In this document: piece by piece, positions 23,712-32,841 of the stretch | Layout: the number at the start of each line of letters is the position of its first letter | Numbering within the stretch: position 1 is the stretch's first letter | Translations under genes and position numbers: made by a program | NCBI RefSeq assembly: GCF_900090305.1 | Contig: NZ_LT607751.1 | Span: 5,580,001-5,644,000 of the forward strand | DNA: 64,000 nucleotides | DNA from: Micromonospora siamensis | GTDB lineage: Bacteria > Actinomycetota > Actinomycetes > Mycobacteriales > Micromonosporaceae | Reading direction: 5' to 3' | The notes under the pieces: generated by a model | The model's input: only the letters and a program-made list of their open reading frames with translations | What the model was told of the DNA's origin: nothing | Database searches by the model: none

Positions 23712-24890
23712 ATGCCGGCCGTTGCCGTTTCGACCGCTCCGCCGACCGCGCTCGACCGGCCGGCGGGCGGCGCGTTCGGTCTGGTCTTCACCACGCTGCC
23801 GGCGCTGCTGCGGGTCACCTGCGGCCTGGCCGGCGCGGCGGTCGCCCTGGCGGTACGCACACCCCCGGTCCGGCCGTGGCTGCTGCTGCCCGTGGTGGCC
23901 CTGCTGACCGCCTGGTCCGTCGGGTACGCCGTCCGTGCCCTGCGGCACGGCGTCGGCCCCGCCCTGGTCGCCGGTGACGTGGCGCTGACCACCGCCACCT
24001 GCCTGCTGATCCCGTGGCTGGTGGCGCCCGAGGTGCTCCCCGGCGAGGGCAGCTGGGTGGCGGTGCTGGCCAGCACCACGGTGATCAACACCCAGGCGAC
24101 CGCGCCGGCCCGCTGGTCGGTGCCGGCCGGGGTGCTGCTCACCGCGGCCTACGTCACCGGGGCGTACGCCGCCGGCAACCCGGCCGAGGGGCGGGCCCAC
24201 GCGATCACCCTGCTGGCGCAGACCGTCTGCACGGCGATGATGACGCAGGTGATGCGCCGCCGGATCGGCCGCGCCGACCGGGCCTTCGCCGACTACCAGC
24301 GGCTGGCCCGCGAGGCGCTGGTGGCCCGGACGGCCCGGCAGGAGGAGCGCCGGCAGAACCGCGACCTGCACGACACGGTGCTCGGCACGCTGACCATGGT
24401 CGGCCTCGGCGCGGTCGCGCCCGGGTCGGCCACGCTGCGCGCCCGGTGCGCCGCGGACCTGCGTACCCTCGCCCGGCTGGCCGACGCCCGGTCCGCGCCG
24501 GTCGACGCGCCGGTCGCGGTGGACGCCCTGCTCCGGGCCGTGCTGGACCGCCACCCCGAGCTGCCGGTCGACGCCGACCTGCCGGCGTGCACGGTTCCCG
24601 GCCCGGTCGCCGAGGCGTTGACCGAGAGCACCGCCGCCGCGCTGTCCAACGTCACCCGCCACGCGCCGCACGCCGCGGTCACGCTACGGCTCACCGCCAC
24701 CGCGCACGGCGTGGCGGTGGAACTGGCCGACGACGGTCCCGGCTTCGACCCGTCCGCCGTACCGGCCCACCGGTACGGCCTGCGCGAGTCGGTGCACGGC
24801 CGGATGGTCGCGGTCGGCGGGGCCACCACCGTCGAGTCCTCCCCCGGCGCGGGCACCCGGATCCGGCTGGAGTGGCCCCGTGCCGGCTGA
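23712..24890 (+). CDS. Sensor histidine kinase (HisKA_3/NarL-type)
   Basis: A 392-residue membrane kinase. About five hydrophobic helices fill residues 20-180. The dimerisation/phosphorylation segment is 'RQEERRQNRDLHDTVLGTL', where the histidine follows 'DL', as in NarX-like kinases. The ATPase domain has an N-box ('ALSNVTRHAPH'), 'LADDGPGFDPSA' and 'SPGAGTRIRLEW'. It overlaps the next gene by 11 bases and probably feeds the LuxR-type regulator at 26241. ATG 23712 is the first reasonable start. Confidence 0.88.
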   Translation: MPAVAVSTAPPTALDRPAGGAFGLVFTTLPALLRVTCGLAGAAVALAVRTPPVRPWLLLPVVALLTAWSVGYAVRALRHGVGPALVAGDVALTTATCLLIPWLVAPEVLPGEGSWVAVLASTTVINTQATAPARWSVPAGVLLTAAYVTGAYAAGNPAEGRAHAITLLAQTVCTAMMTQVMRRRIGRADRAFADYQRLAREALVARTARQEERRQNRDLHDTVLGTLTMVGLGAVAPGSATLRARCAADLRTLARLADARSAPVDAPVAVDALLRAVLDRHPELPVDADLPACTVPGPVAEALTESTAAALSNVTRHAPHAAVTLRLTATAHGVAVELADDGPGFDPSAVPAHRYGLRESVHGRMVAVGGATTVESSPGAGTRIRLEWPRAG

Positions 24891-26271
24891 CCTCGCCGTC
24901 GACCCGTGGCCCGCCGACCAGCGACCGGCCGGTGCCCCGGAGGCAGCCGGCGTCCCCGGACCGGCCGGCACCCCTGGCGGGACCGGCGCCCCCGGACCGG
25001 CCGGCACTTCTGGCGCGACCGCCGTCCCCGGGCGGGCCGGGGTCCTCGGGTGGACCGGTGATCCCGGGCCGGCGGGCGTCGCCCCGGCTCCCCGGTGGCC
25101 CGGACGGCCGGGCGCGGTCGCGGCGGCGCACCCCGGCAGGTCGGAACCGGACGCGGCGGCCGGCGACCCCGCGGCCGTGGCCCGCGCCTCGGACCGGGGC
25201 GCCCGGGTCGCCGCGGTCGCGATCGCGTTGGGCTGGCACGTGGCGGTCGGGCTGCCCGGCCTGCTGGCCGCCGGCCCGCAACTGCCGGACGCGCCGCTGG
25301 CCGGCGCGGCCTGGCTGCTCGTCGCCGGGATCGGCCTGCTGGCCGGCTACCGCCTGCTGCGCGCCGATCCGCTGCCGGCCGTGCCGGTGGCCGGGCTGCT
25401 GCTGGTGTGCGACGCGGCGGTCTTCGCCGCGGTCGGCGACCGGCACCTGTTCGCCGCCGCCAACTGGGTGTGGAGCGGGCTGGGCTGGTTCCTGCTGCTC
25501 GCCGTCTGGGGGCGGCGTACCTCCCGGCTGCTCCTGCTGCTCACCGCGCATTCGGCCATCGCCCTGGTGACCCTGGTCGCCCGCGGGGTCAACGCGCCGG
25601 CCGACCTGGCCCGGTTCGCCATGTACGTCTACGGCACCTCGTCCTTGCCGGTAGCTGTCTTCGTCGGCGCCGCGGCAATCGCCGGGATGGCCCGGGAACG
25701 GGCGGGCACCGCCGCCGCCGCGCTCGCCGTGGAGGCGGAACGGGCCGCCGCGGAACGCGCCCGGCGGGACCGGCAGGCCCGGCTGGCGCTGGTCAGCGCC
25801 GCGGCCGGGGCGGTCCTCGACGACCTCGCGCAGGGCCGCGCCGACCCGGGCGACCCGGTGGTGCAGCGACGCTGCGCGACGGCCGCCGCCCGGCTGCGCC
25901 GGCTGATCGCCGAGTCCGACGACGTGCCGGATCCGCTGCTGCACGAGCTGCGCGCCGCGGCCGACCTGGCCGAACGCGGCGGCCTGACGGTCGACCTGGT
26001 CAGCGTCGGCGTGCCACCGCCGCTGCCGGTACCCGTGCGGCGGGCGCTGGCCGACCCGCTGACCACCGAGCTGGCGGGCGCCCGGGACTGGGCCCGGCTG
26101 ACCGTGGTCGCCGGCCCGGACGAGGTGACCGTCGGCCTGGTCACCCCGGACCGGGAACCCGGGGACGGGGACGGCCCGCCGGCGCCAGGTGTCGACGACG
26201 AACAGGTGGACCACGTGCACGAGCGGGACGGGGGGATCCGGTGGACGCAGACCCGATGGCGGAAGGGGTGA
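24880..26271 (+). CDS. Membrane protein with collagen-like N-terminus, degenerate kinase-like partner
   Basis: A 463-residue protein. Residues about 15-70 are Gly-Pro-rich and include many G-x-y steps ('GVPGPAGTPGGTGAPGPAG', 'GDPGPAG'). About five membrane helices follow (residues 110-265), then a coiled-coil-like helix ('AALAVEAERAAAERARRDRQ') and a C-terminal domain without any N-, G1- or G2-box of a histidine kinase. It sits between a histidine kinase and a response regulator with overlaps on both sides, so it is probably part of the same signalling unit as a non-catalytic partner (inference). Confidence 0.75.
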   Translation: MPADLAVDPWPADQRPAGAPEAAGVPGPAGTPGGTGAPGPAGTSGATAVPGRAGVLGWTGDPGPAGVAPAPRWPGRPGAVAAAHPGRSEPDAAAGDPAAVARASDRGARVAAVAIALGWHVAVGLPGLLAAGPQLPDAPLAGAAWLLVAGIGLLAGYRLLRADPLPAVPVAGLLLVCDAAVFAAVGDRHLFAAANWVWSGLGWFLLLAVWGRRTSRLLLLLTAHSAIALVTLVARGVNAPADLARFAMYVYGTSSLPVAVFVGAAAIAGMARERAGTAAAALAVEAERAAAERARRDRQARLALVSAAAGAVLDDLAQGRADPGDPVVQRRCATAAARLRRLIAESDDVPDPLLHELRAAADLAERGGLTVDLVSVGVPPPLPVPVRRALADPLTTELAGARDWARLTVVAGPDEVTVGLVTPDREPGDGDGPPAPGVDDEQVDHVHERDGGIRWTQTRWRKG

Positions 26272-26957
26272 CCGGCGTACCGCCGGTGGGAGTGGCGATC
26301 GTGGACGACCACCCGGTGGTGATCGACGGGGTGCGGGCGTGGCTGGCCACCGAGCCCCGGCTGCGCGTACTGGCCACCGGGGACGATCCCGACGAGGTGC
26401 TGCGGGCCGCCCCGGAGGCCGACGTGGTCCTGCTGGACCTGCGACTGCACGGGCGGATGGTGCTCGACCGGCTGGCCGAGCTGAGCGCCGCCGGCCGGCG
26501 GGTGGTGGTCTACTCCGAACACACCGAGCCGGCGACGATGCTGGCCGCCCTGGACGCGGGCGCGGCGGCGTTCCTGGCCAAGCACGAGGGGCGGGAACAC
26601 TGCGTGGCCACCGTGCTGGCGGCGGCGCAGGACCGCCCGTACGTGCCGCCGGCGCTGGCCGGGGCGATGGTCGGTGACCCCCGGCCGGACCGGCCGGCAC
26701 TGTCCGACAAGGAGCGCGAGGCGCTGCTGCTCTGGTTCCAGTCGATGTCGAAGGCGTCGGTGGCCCGGCGGATGCGGATCAGCGAGCACACCGTGAAGCA
26801 GTACGTCGACCGGGCCCGGATCAAGTACACCCGGGCGGGCAGACCTGCCCGTACCAAGGCCGCGCTGCTGGCACGGGCGATCGAGGACGGCCTGGTCCGT
26901 CCGGAGGACATCGGCATCTACCGGTCACATGCGGCCGCTGACCGGCCGACCCCCTAA
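26241..26957 (+). CDS. Two-component response regulator, NarL/LuxR type
   Basis: A 238-residue regulator. The receiver domain has 'VAIVDDHPVVIDGVRAWL', the phosphoacceptor region 'ADVVLLDLRLHG', and 'FLAKHEG' with the conserved lysine. The DNA-binding domain has 'LSDKEREALLLWFQSMSKAS' and 'ARRMRISEHTVKQYVDRARI', a GerE/LuxR helix-turn-helix. GTG 26241 has GGGGGG five bases upstream; ATG 26256 and GTG 26268 are alternatives. It overlaps the preceding gene, completing a kinase/partner/regulator operon. Confidence 0.9.
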   Translation: MDADPMAEGVTGVPPVGVAIVDDHPVVIDGVRAWLATEPRLRVLATGDDPDEVLRAAPEADVVLLDLRLHGRMVLDRLAELSAAGRRVVVYSEHTEPATMLAALDAGAAAFLAKHEGREHCVATVLAAAQDRPYVPPALAGAMVGDPRPDRPALSDKEREALLLWFQSMSKASVARRMRISEHTVKQYVDRARIKYTRAGRPARTKAALLARAIEDGLVRPEDIGIYRSHAAADRPTP

Positions 26958-27033
26958 CGGCGGTCATGACACCCGGTACCGCTCTCCGCCACACTCGATG
27001 ACAGAGGCCAGCTCTTCCCGGGAGGTCGTGCGG

Positions 27034-27795
27034 ATGCCCGAGAACTCGTCGCCCTTCTTCATCGGGCCGCACCGCTTCGACGCCACCGAGGACAGCCGCG
27101 GTCCCCTCCTCGACCGGCGGTACGCGCTGGTCCCCGAGCCCGGCGAGCAGCTGATCGGGCAGCACCGGTTGCGGGTCTGCGGCTACCTGCTCGGCCCGAC
27201 GGTGACCTCCCGCCAGTGGACGCTGCCGGCGGCGGCGACGGTGACCGTCACCGACCGGCGGGTGGCGTACGTCTGCGCCGGCTCGGAGCTGGCCCTGGTC
27301 TCCGGGCGGGACGGCCCGGTCGGCGCCCGGCACCGGCGCCCGGCCCGGCCGTCCCGCCTGGTCAGCGGCGAGGTCCGCTGGCAGTGGCCGTCCCGGCTGG
27401 AGCTGCTGGCCGACGACGGTGACCCGGGCGGCACCGCGGAACTGCTGGTGGTCTGCGACGCGCTGCGCACCATCCGCCAGCCGGCGCTGGCGCTCGGCGG
27501 GCCACCCGCCGTCGTCACCGAGCTGGGCCGGCAGGTCCGGCGGGCCGTCGCCACCTTCCGGCTGGTGCACCCGGAGCTGGTGGACCTCTCCCCGCCGGAG
27601 CGGGACGAACTGTCGACGCGGCTCACCGCCGCGCCGTGCGCCGGCCGGGTGACCCTGCCGGGCGCGCTGCCGGTGGAGTTCCTGTCCCGCGACGACTACT
27701 ACCGCCCGTACGCCGACCCGGAGCCGGCCTGGCCGCTGCGGACGGCGACCGGTTCCGGCGGGCAGCGGCGGGGCCGCCCGGGGTCCGCCTGCTGA
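27034..27795 (+). CDS. Hypothetical protein, possibly PH-like
   Basis: A 253-residue soluble protein. A beta-rich middle part ('LIGQHRLRVCGYLLGPTVTS', 'ATVTVTDRRVAYVCAGSE', 'LVSGEVRWQWPSRLELLA') resembles bacterial PH-like domains in spacing, but I cannot assign a family. GGAGG eight bases before ATG 27034 supports this start over ATG 26998. It is downstream of the signalling operon, with a 76-base gap. Confidence 0.7.
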   Translation: MPENSSPFFIGPHRFDATEDSRGPLLDRRYALVPEPGEQLIGQHRLRVCGYLLGPTVTSRQWTLPAAATVTVTDRRVAYVCAGSELALVSGRDGPVGARHRRPARPSRLVSGEVRWQWPSRLELLADDGDPGGTAELLVVCDALRTIRQPALALGGPPAVVTELGRQVRRAVATFRLVHPELVDLSPPERDELSTRLTAAPCAGRVTLPGALPVEFLSRDDYYRPYADPEPAWPLRTATGSGGQRRGRPGSAC

Positions 27796-27856
27796 CCGGC
27801 GTCCCCGCGTCGGGGGCGGCCCGGGTGCGGTTGCCGACCGGCGTCCCCGCGTCGGG
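27794..27856. repeat. Two 21-base direct repeats
   Basis: GACCGGCGTCCCCGCGTCGGG occurs at 27794-27814 and 27836-27856, spacing 42 bases, at the end of the gene at 27034 and in the gap before the PlsC gene. It is probably a local duplication. Confidence 0.7.
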
Positions 27857-27864
27857 CGGCCCGC

Positions 27865-28614
27865 TCAGGAGGTGGTGGTGCGGCGGCCCCGGCGGTCCAG
27901 CTCGACGGCCTGCTCCAGGGTGGGCGCGCTGCCGCCGAGGTGTGCCGGCAGCCACCAGGTGTCGTCGGGGCCGGCGGGCTGGTCCGGGTACTCCCGCTGG
28001 GCCCGGTCGACCAGCGCGCTCAGCCGCGACTTCAGGTCGACGGTCATGGCGTTGGCGTCCGGGTACGCCGCCGGGTCCATCGGCTCGCCGATCAGGATCG
28101 TGATCGGGGTGTGCCGGCGGGTCAGGGTCTTGGGTCGGCCCTTGGTCCAGAGCCGCTGGGTGCCCCAGAGCGCCACCGGCAGCACCGGCACCCCCGCCTC
28201 CTGGGCCATCCGGGTGGTGCCGCTCTTGAGCTCCTTGACCGTGAACGACCGGCTGATCGTCGCCTCCGGGAAGACGCCGACCACCTCGCCGCGACGCAGC
28301 GCGTCCACCGCCGTGTTGTAGGAGCCGGCGCCGGCCGCCCGGTTGACCGGGATGTGCTTCATGCCGCGCATCAGCGGGCCGGAGACCTTGTGCGCGAACA
28401 CCTCGTGCTTGGCCATGAACCGGACCAGCCGGCGGGACTCGTGCGCGCCGTAGCCGCAGAAGATGAAGTCCAGGTAGCTGACGTGGTTGCTGGCCATCAC
28501 CGCGCCGCCGGTACGGGGCACGTGGTGGCTGCCCTCGACGGTCAGGCGCAGGTCGAGGACCCGGAACATCGTCTTGGCGGCGGTGATGACGGGCGGGTAC
28601 ACGAGTTCCGGCAT
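27865..28614 (-). CDS. 1-acyl-sn-glycerol-3-phosphate acyltransferase (PlsC-like)
   Basis: A 249-residue acyltransferase. 'ASNHVSYLDF' is the H-x4-D catalytic box, 'GVFPEATISRSF' the glycerophosphate-binding EGT-like box (here EAT), and 'VPVLPVALWGTQRLW' block IV. An N-terminal amphipathic or hydrophobic region would hold it on the membrane. It adds the second acyl chain in phospholipid synthesis, or acts on a related lysolipid. It converges on the gene ending at 27795. Confidence 0.9.
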   Translation of the reverse strand: MPELVYPPVITAAKTMFRVLDLRLTVEGSHHVPRTGGAVMASNHVSYLDFIFCGYGAHESRRLVRFMAKHEVFAHKVSGPLMRGMKHIPVNRAAGAGSYNTAVDALRRGEVVGVFPEATISRSFTVKELKSGTTRMAQEAGVPVLPVALWGTQRLWTKGRPKTLTRRHTPITILIGEPMDPAAYPDANAMTVDLKSRLSALVDRAQREYPDQPAGPDDTWWLPAHLGGSAPTLEQAVELDRRGRRTTTS

Positions 28615-28727
28615 CCGGCAACTTTACCCCGCGTAGGTTACGGCACCGTAGGGGCGCGGGGCCGGCGCTGGCGTGAACCTCGCCGGACCCGGCGGCGAGC
28701 AGCCGGTCGCCCGGTTACCGTCGGCAC

Positions 28728-29087
28728 ATGCCCGACCTCGCCGCCGTCGTCATCCACTGCCGCGATCCGTACCTGCTCGCCGCGTTCTGGAGCGAGGTGA
28801 CCGGGCTGCCGGTGGCCGAGGAGGACCGGGTGAAGCTCACCGACCGTACGCTCGGGCCGACCGAGTCGGTGCTGCTGCGCGACCCGCACGGCCACCGTCT
28901 CGACGTGTGGATCAGCCCCACGCCGGAGCTGGCGGCGCCCGGCCGGATGCACCTGGACCTGGTCGGCGACGCCGAGGAACGGGCCGCCGTGCTGGACGCG
29001 GGCGCCACCGTGGTCCGGGAGCTGCCCGGCTGGACCGTGCTGGCCGATCCGGAGGGCAACGAGTTCTGCCTGCACCCCCGCGGCTGA
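28728..29087 (+). CDS. VOC-family (glyoxalase-like) protein
   Basis: A 119-residue vicinal-oxygen-chelate protein: 'AVVIHCRDPYLLAAFWSEVT' is the first beta-alpha unit, 'LLRDPHGHRLDVWISPTPE' ends the first module, and 'VLADPEGNEFCLHPRG' is the typical C-terminal motif with the metal-binding Glu and His. The function is unknown; many such proteins bind antibiotics or small aromatics. It is divergent from plsC and convergent with the debranching gene. Confidence 0.88.
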   Translation: MPDLAAVVIHCRDPYLLAAFWSEVTGLPVAEEDRVKLTDRTLGPTESVLLRDPHGHRLDVWISPTPELAAPGRMHLDLVGDAEERAAVLDAGATVVRELPGWTVLADPEGNEFCLHPRG

Positions 29088-29089
29088 GG

Positions 29090-29120
29090 GTCGGAGAGGC
29101 CCGCGTCGGGCCCCTCCGAC
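29090..29120. terminator. Convergent hairpin terminator
   Basis: A thirteen-base stem with one mismatch (GTCGGAG-a-GGCCC against GGGCC-c-CTCCGAC) between the convergent VOC and debranching-enzyme genes, which are only 39 bases apart. Confidence 0.6.
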
Positions 29121-29126
29121 ATCCGG

Positions 29127-31187
29127 TCAGGCGGCCAGGTTGTGCAGGTCGAGGCGGCCTCGGGCGAAGGCGTCCACCCGGCCCCACCGGCCCGGGATGT
29201 CCAGCACCTCGATCCGGCCCATGCCCACCGGCAGCCGCGGGTCGACCGCGAGGTGCCCCTCGTGCGGCTCCAGCCCGAGCATGGTGCGGATCAGCAGCAG
29301 CGGGGTGCCCGTCGACCAGGCCTGCGGGCTGCACGCCGTCGGGTACTCCACCGGGAACTTCGTCAGCTCCCGCTGGTAGCCGCCGAACGCCTCCGGCAGC
29401 CGCCCGTCGAAGTAGGTGGCCGCGTCGAGGATGCCGCTGGCGATCGTGGCCGCCTCCTCGGCGAAGCCGTACCGGCGCAGCCCCCAGGCGATGAAGGAGT
29501 TGTCGAACGGCCAGATCGTGCCGTTGTGGTAGCCGATCGGGTTGTACCGGACCTCGCCCTCGGCGAGCGTACGCACGCCCCAGCCGGAGAAGAGCCGCGG
29601 CCCGACCAGGTGCTGGGCGACCTGCTCGGCGCGGGCGTCGTCGACGATGCCACTCCACAGCAGGTGGCCGATGTTGGAGCTGAGCGTCGACACCTGGCGG
29701 CCCTGCGGGTCCAGCGCCAGCGCGTAGTAGCCGCCGTCGTCGACCCACCAGTCCCGGTTGAAGCGCTCCTTCAGCTCGGCCGCCTCCCGTTCGAGCTGGT
29801 CGGCGTAGCCGGGGTCGCCCCAGAACTCGCGGGCCATCCGCGCGGCGCGCACCTTCGCGTCGTACGCGTAGCCCTGCACCTCGCAGGTGGCCCGGGGGAA
29901 CCCGGGCAGGGTGCCGTCGCGGTAGGAGATGGAGTCCCAGGAGTCCTTCCAGCACTGGTTCTCCAGGCCGGTGTCGGTGTTGCGCCGTTCGTACCAGATG
30001 TAGCCGTTACCCACGAGGTCGGCGTAGTCGTCGATCCACCGCAACGCCGCCCGGCACTCCGCCTCCAACTCCTTGACCAGCGCGACGTCCCCGCTCCACT
30101 TCTCGTACTCGTCGAGCAGCACCACGAACAGCGGGGTGGCGTCGACCGAGCCGTAGTAGGGCGAGTGCGGCTGCTCCTCGAAGGCGGCCGTCTCGCCGTA
30201 CCGCATCTCGTGCAGGATCCGGCCCGGGTCCTCGTCGCGGAAGTCGTCGAACCGGGTGCCCTGCAGGGCGCCCAGGATCCGCAGCGTGGTCTTGGACAGC
30301 TCCGGCGCGAACGGCAGCACCTGGAGGCAGGTGAGGATGCTGTCCCGGCCGAACATGGTCATGAACCAGGGCAGCCCGGCGGCGGGCAACGTCTGGCCGC
30401 CGAGCGACAGCGGCGAGAAGCGCAGCGCCGCCAGGTCCACGATGCTGCGCCGGTAGGTGGCGGCGACCCGGCCGTGCTCGCTGTTCACCTTCGGCGCCTT
30501 GGCGATCCACTCCTCCAGGTCGTTCTGCAGGGCGAGCCGCTCGGCGCCGTGCGCCCGCAGCCCCATCCGCAGGTCCCGGCCGCCAGGGCCGACCGCGAAC
30601 GTCTGCACGTCGATGTCGGCGTCCCACTGCTGGTTCGGCTCCAGGTGCACCGAGTACGCGAAGCCGCGCTGGTCGTACCGGGCCGGCTCGGACGAGGAGA
30701 TCACCGTCTCCCGGCGGAAGTTCCCCCGGCGGTAGCCCAGCCGCAGCCGGTCCGCCTCGGCCTCGGTGTAGAGCTCGCCCTTCTTGTTCAGGATCTCGTC
30801 CTTGACCTGGAACAGGTCGGCGAAGTCGGAGGCCGCCTCCATGCGGATCTCCAGGTCGACCGGCTTCTCGTCGTGGTTGAGGATGGTCAGCCGCTCCCGG
30901 AAGCTGCCGCCCACCGCCCGCTCCCGGATGATCGACAGCTTGGCGTCGACGTAGTGCGTCGCCATCCCCGGCACCAGGAAGAAGCGGGCCTCGTAGTACT
31001 GAAGGTCGTCGTAGGAGAGCGCGTTGAGCCGTTCCCCGTTGACGGTCAGCACCCACTTCGACAGGTATCGGATGTCGAGGGAGAACAGGCCGGTCGGCTC
31101 GCTCGGCGTCGCCTCGATGTCCCCGGTGTCCTCACAGACCACGAAGGTGTTGCCGTCCAGGATCCGGACCGTGTTGCTCGTAGCCAT
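29127..31187 (-). CDS. Amylo-alpha-1,6-glucosidase / glycogen-debranching-type protein
   Basis: A 686-residue enzyme. The N-terminal beta domain (about residues 1-230, 'LDGNTFVVCEDTGDIEATPS') matches the GDE_N_bis type, and the C-terminal part is an (alpha/alpha)6-barrel with 'GLPWFMTMFGRDSILTCLQV', 'HEMRYGETAAFEEQPHSPYY' and 'NPIGYHNGTIWPFDNSFIAW'. These features mark the bacterial family that trims alpha-1,6 or related glucosidic bonds. ATG 31187 with AGGGAG nine bases upstream is preferred over GTG 31193. Its start overlaps the stop of the SCP2 gene (TGATG), so the two are translationally coupled. Confidence 0.88.
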   Translation of the reverse strand: MATSNTVRILDGNTFVVCEDTGDIEATPSEPTGLFSLDIRYLSKWVLTVNGERLNALSYDDLQYYEARFFLVPGMATHYVDAKLSIIRERAVGGSFRERLTILNHDEKPVDLEIRMEAASDFADLFQVKDEILNKKGELYTEAEADRLRLGYRRGNFRRETVISSSEPARYDQRGFAYSVHLEPNQQWDADIDVQTFAVGPGGRDLRMGLRAHGAERLALQNDLEEWIAKAPKVNSEHGRVAATYRRSIVDLAALRFSPLSLGGQTLPAAGLPWFMTMFGRDSILTCLQVLPFAPELSKTTLRILGALQGTRFDDFRDEDPGRILHEMRYGETAAFEEQPHSPYYGSVDATPLFVVLLDEYEKWSGDVALVKELEAECRAALRWIDDYADLVGNGYIWYERRNTDTGLENQCWKDSWDSISYRDGTLPGFPRATCEVQGYAYDAKVRAARMAREFWGDPGYADQLEREAAELKERFNRDWWVDDGGYYALALDPQGRQVSTLSSNIGHLLWSGIVDDARAEQVAQHLVGPRLFSGWGVRTLAEGEVRYNPIGYHNGTIWPFDNSFIAWGLRRYGFAEEAATIASGILDAATYFDGRLPEAFGGYQRELTKFPVEYPTACSPQAWSTGTPLLLIRTMLGLEPHEGHLAVDPRLPVGMGRIEVLDIPGRWGRVDAFARGRLDLHNLAA

Positions 31188-31558
31188 CAGCACATCTCCC
31201 TCTGGAACGCGCGGCGCGGACCCCGCGAGTCCGCCGGGCCGGGGAACAACCGCTCGACCTGGAGCACCAGCCGCAGGTCGCCGGCGACCGTCATGTCGCC
31301 GCGGAGCAGGGCCGCGATGGCGTTCTCCTCGCCCGCGACCAGGTCACCGAAGAGGCGGGGGGCGGTGCCCACCACCGTGTCGGCCTCCCGGTCTTCCTGG
31401 GTGACCTCCAGCCGGCCCCGGTCGATCTGCAACAGCCAGTGCGTGGTCTGCGCCCCCTCGTGCAGGTCGAAGCGCAGGGTTCCCGAGGTCTTCGCCAGCA
31501 GGGGCTCGTACCCCCGCCGGTCCAGGTCCTCGAAGAACCGGGTGGTCGCGTCCACCAT
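31187..31558 (-). CDS. SCP2 sterol-binding-domain protein
   Basis: A 123-residue single-domain SCP2-like protein. 'TLRFDLHEGAQTTHWLLQID', 'VVGTAPRLFGDLVAGEENAI' and 'LRGDMTVAGDLRLVLQVERL' follow the SCP2 pattern, which forms a pocket for hydrophobic ligands. GGAGGAG precedes ATG 31558. It is coupled by a TGATG overlap to the debranching-type gene, an odd pairing that suggests a shared, unknown job. Confidence 0.82.
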   Translation of the reverse strand: MVDATTRFFEDLDRRGYEPLLAKTSGTLRFDLHEGAQTTHWLLQIDRGRLEVTQEDREADTVVGTAPRLFGDLVAGEENAIAALLRGDMTVAGDLRLVLQVERLFPGPADSRGPRRAFQREMC

Positions 31559-31668
31559 CGGGTCCACTCCTCCCGCCGGTCCGCGGCGTCTCGACGTCCG
31601 CAACCGGGTCCCCGTCGGGTACGGCGTCAACCTCACCCGGTTCGGGTGAGGCCGGCCGGCGGACGAGG

Positions 31669-31701
31669 GACGGCGCCGGCCCCGAGGGGACCGGCGCCGT
31701 C
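31669..31701 (-). terminator. Hairpin terminator after the CBS gene
   Basis: An eleven-base-pair stem (GACGGCGCCGG with CCGGCGCCGTC) around an eleven-base loop, just downstream of the CBS gene on the minus strand and upstream of the SCP2 gene. Confidence 0.6.
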
Positions 31702-31720
31702 GTCGCGTCCGCGGCGGACG

Positions 31721-32137
31721 TCAGTTGTTGGGCTCGTCGGCGCTGATGTCCGCGAGCACCGACTGGGGTTCACGCTCGACCGCCAGGTCACCCATGGAGA
31801 CCAGACCCACGAGCCGGCCGTCCTCGATCACCGGCAGCCGGCGTACGGCGTAGGTCCGCATCAGGTCGGCGGCGGCCACCGCGTCGTCGTACTGACTGAC
31901 GGTGATCACATCCTTGCTGGTGATCTCGTTCAACCGGGTGGTGTCCGGGCTCCTGCCCTCGGCGACGCCCCGGACGGTGATGTCCCGGTCCGTGACGATG
32001 CCCACCACGTTGTCGCCGTCGCACACCACGACGTCCCCGATGGCGCTGTCGCGCATCTCCTGGGCCGCCGCGGTCAGCGTGTCGTTGCCGTCCATCGTCA
32101 CCAACCGGGTCGTCATGAACTCTCCGACCGTTGTCAT
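31721..32137 (-). CDS. CBS-domain protein
   Basis: A 138-residue protein made of two CBS motifs: 'TLTAAAQEMRDSAIGDVVVC' with 'GIVTDRDITVRGVAEG', and 'VAAADLMRTYAVRRLPVIED' with 'LVGLVSMGDLAVE'. Stand-alone CBS pairs bind adenine nucleotides and act as energy sensors; in actinobacteria they are common in hypoxia and stress regulons. GGGGAG lies just before the ATG. It forms no clear operon with its neighbours. Confidence 0.92.
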   Translation of the reverse strand: MTTVGEFMTTRLVTMDGNDTLTAAAQEMRDSAIGDVVVCDGDNVVGIVTDRDITVRGVAEGRSPDTTRLNEITSKDVITVSQYDDAVAAADLMRTYAVRRLPVIEDGRLVGLVSMGDLAVEREPQSVLADISADEPNN

Positions 32138-32225
32138 GGTGCTCCCCTCTCGGTGTCGGCACGGCCCGTCTACCCGGGCGCCCGCAGCGGTTAACGCGTC
32201 GCCGGGGTGGCCGGACCGGCGGCGG

Positions 32226-32705
<480 letters not shown>

Positions 32706-32778
32706 TCACACCCCGCCCCCGGCCGCCCGGCACGCGGGAAGACTCGGCGTGTCGGACGCAGGCAGCGCGGACACGGAA

Positions 32779-32828
32779 CGAGCGTGATACCTCAGAGGTA
32801 TCAAAATGCCCCTGGGGTATCACGCTCG
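32779..32828. promoter_or_regulatory. Nested palindrome, probable repressor operator
   Basis: The 50-base element has 13-base outer arms (CGAGCGTGATACC at 32779-32791, its reverse complement at 32816-32828). Inside the left half is a perfect 19-base palindrome, TGATACCTCAGAGGTATCA (32785-32803). The right half holds an imperfect one, ATGCCCCTGGGGTAT (32806-32820). The ATACC...GGTAT pattern recalls CsoR-type metal repressor operators, an inference only. The nearest gene starting downstream is the PPOX gene on the minus strand. Confidence 0.6.
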
Positions 32829-32841
32829 TGAGGTGATTCGC

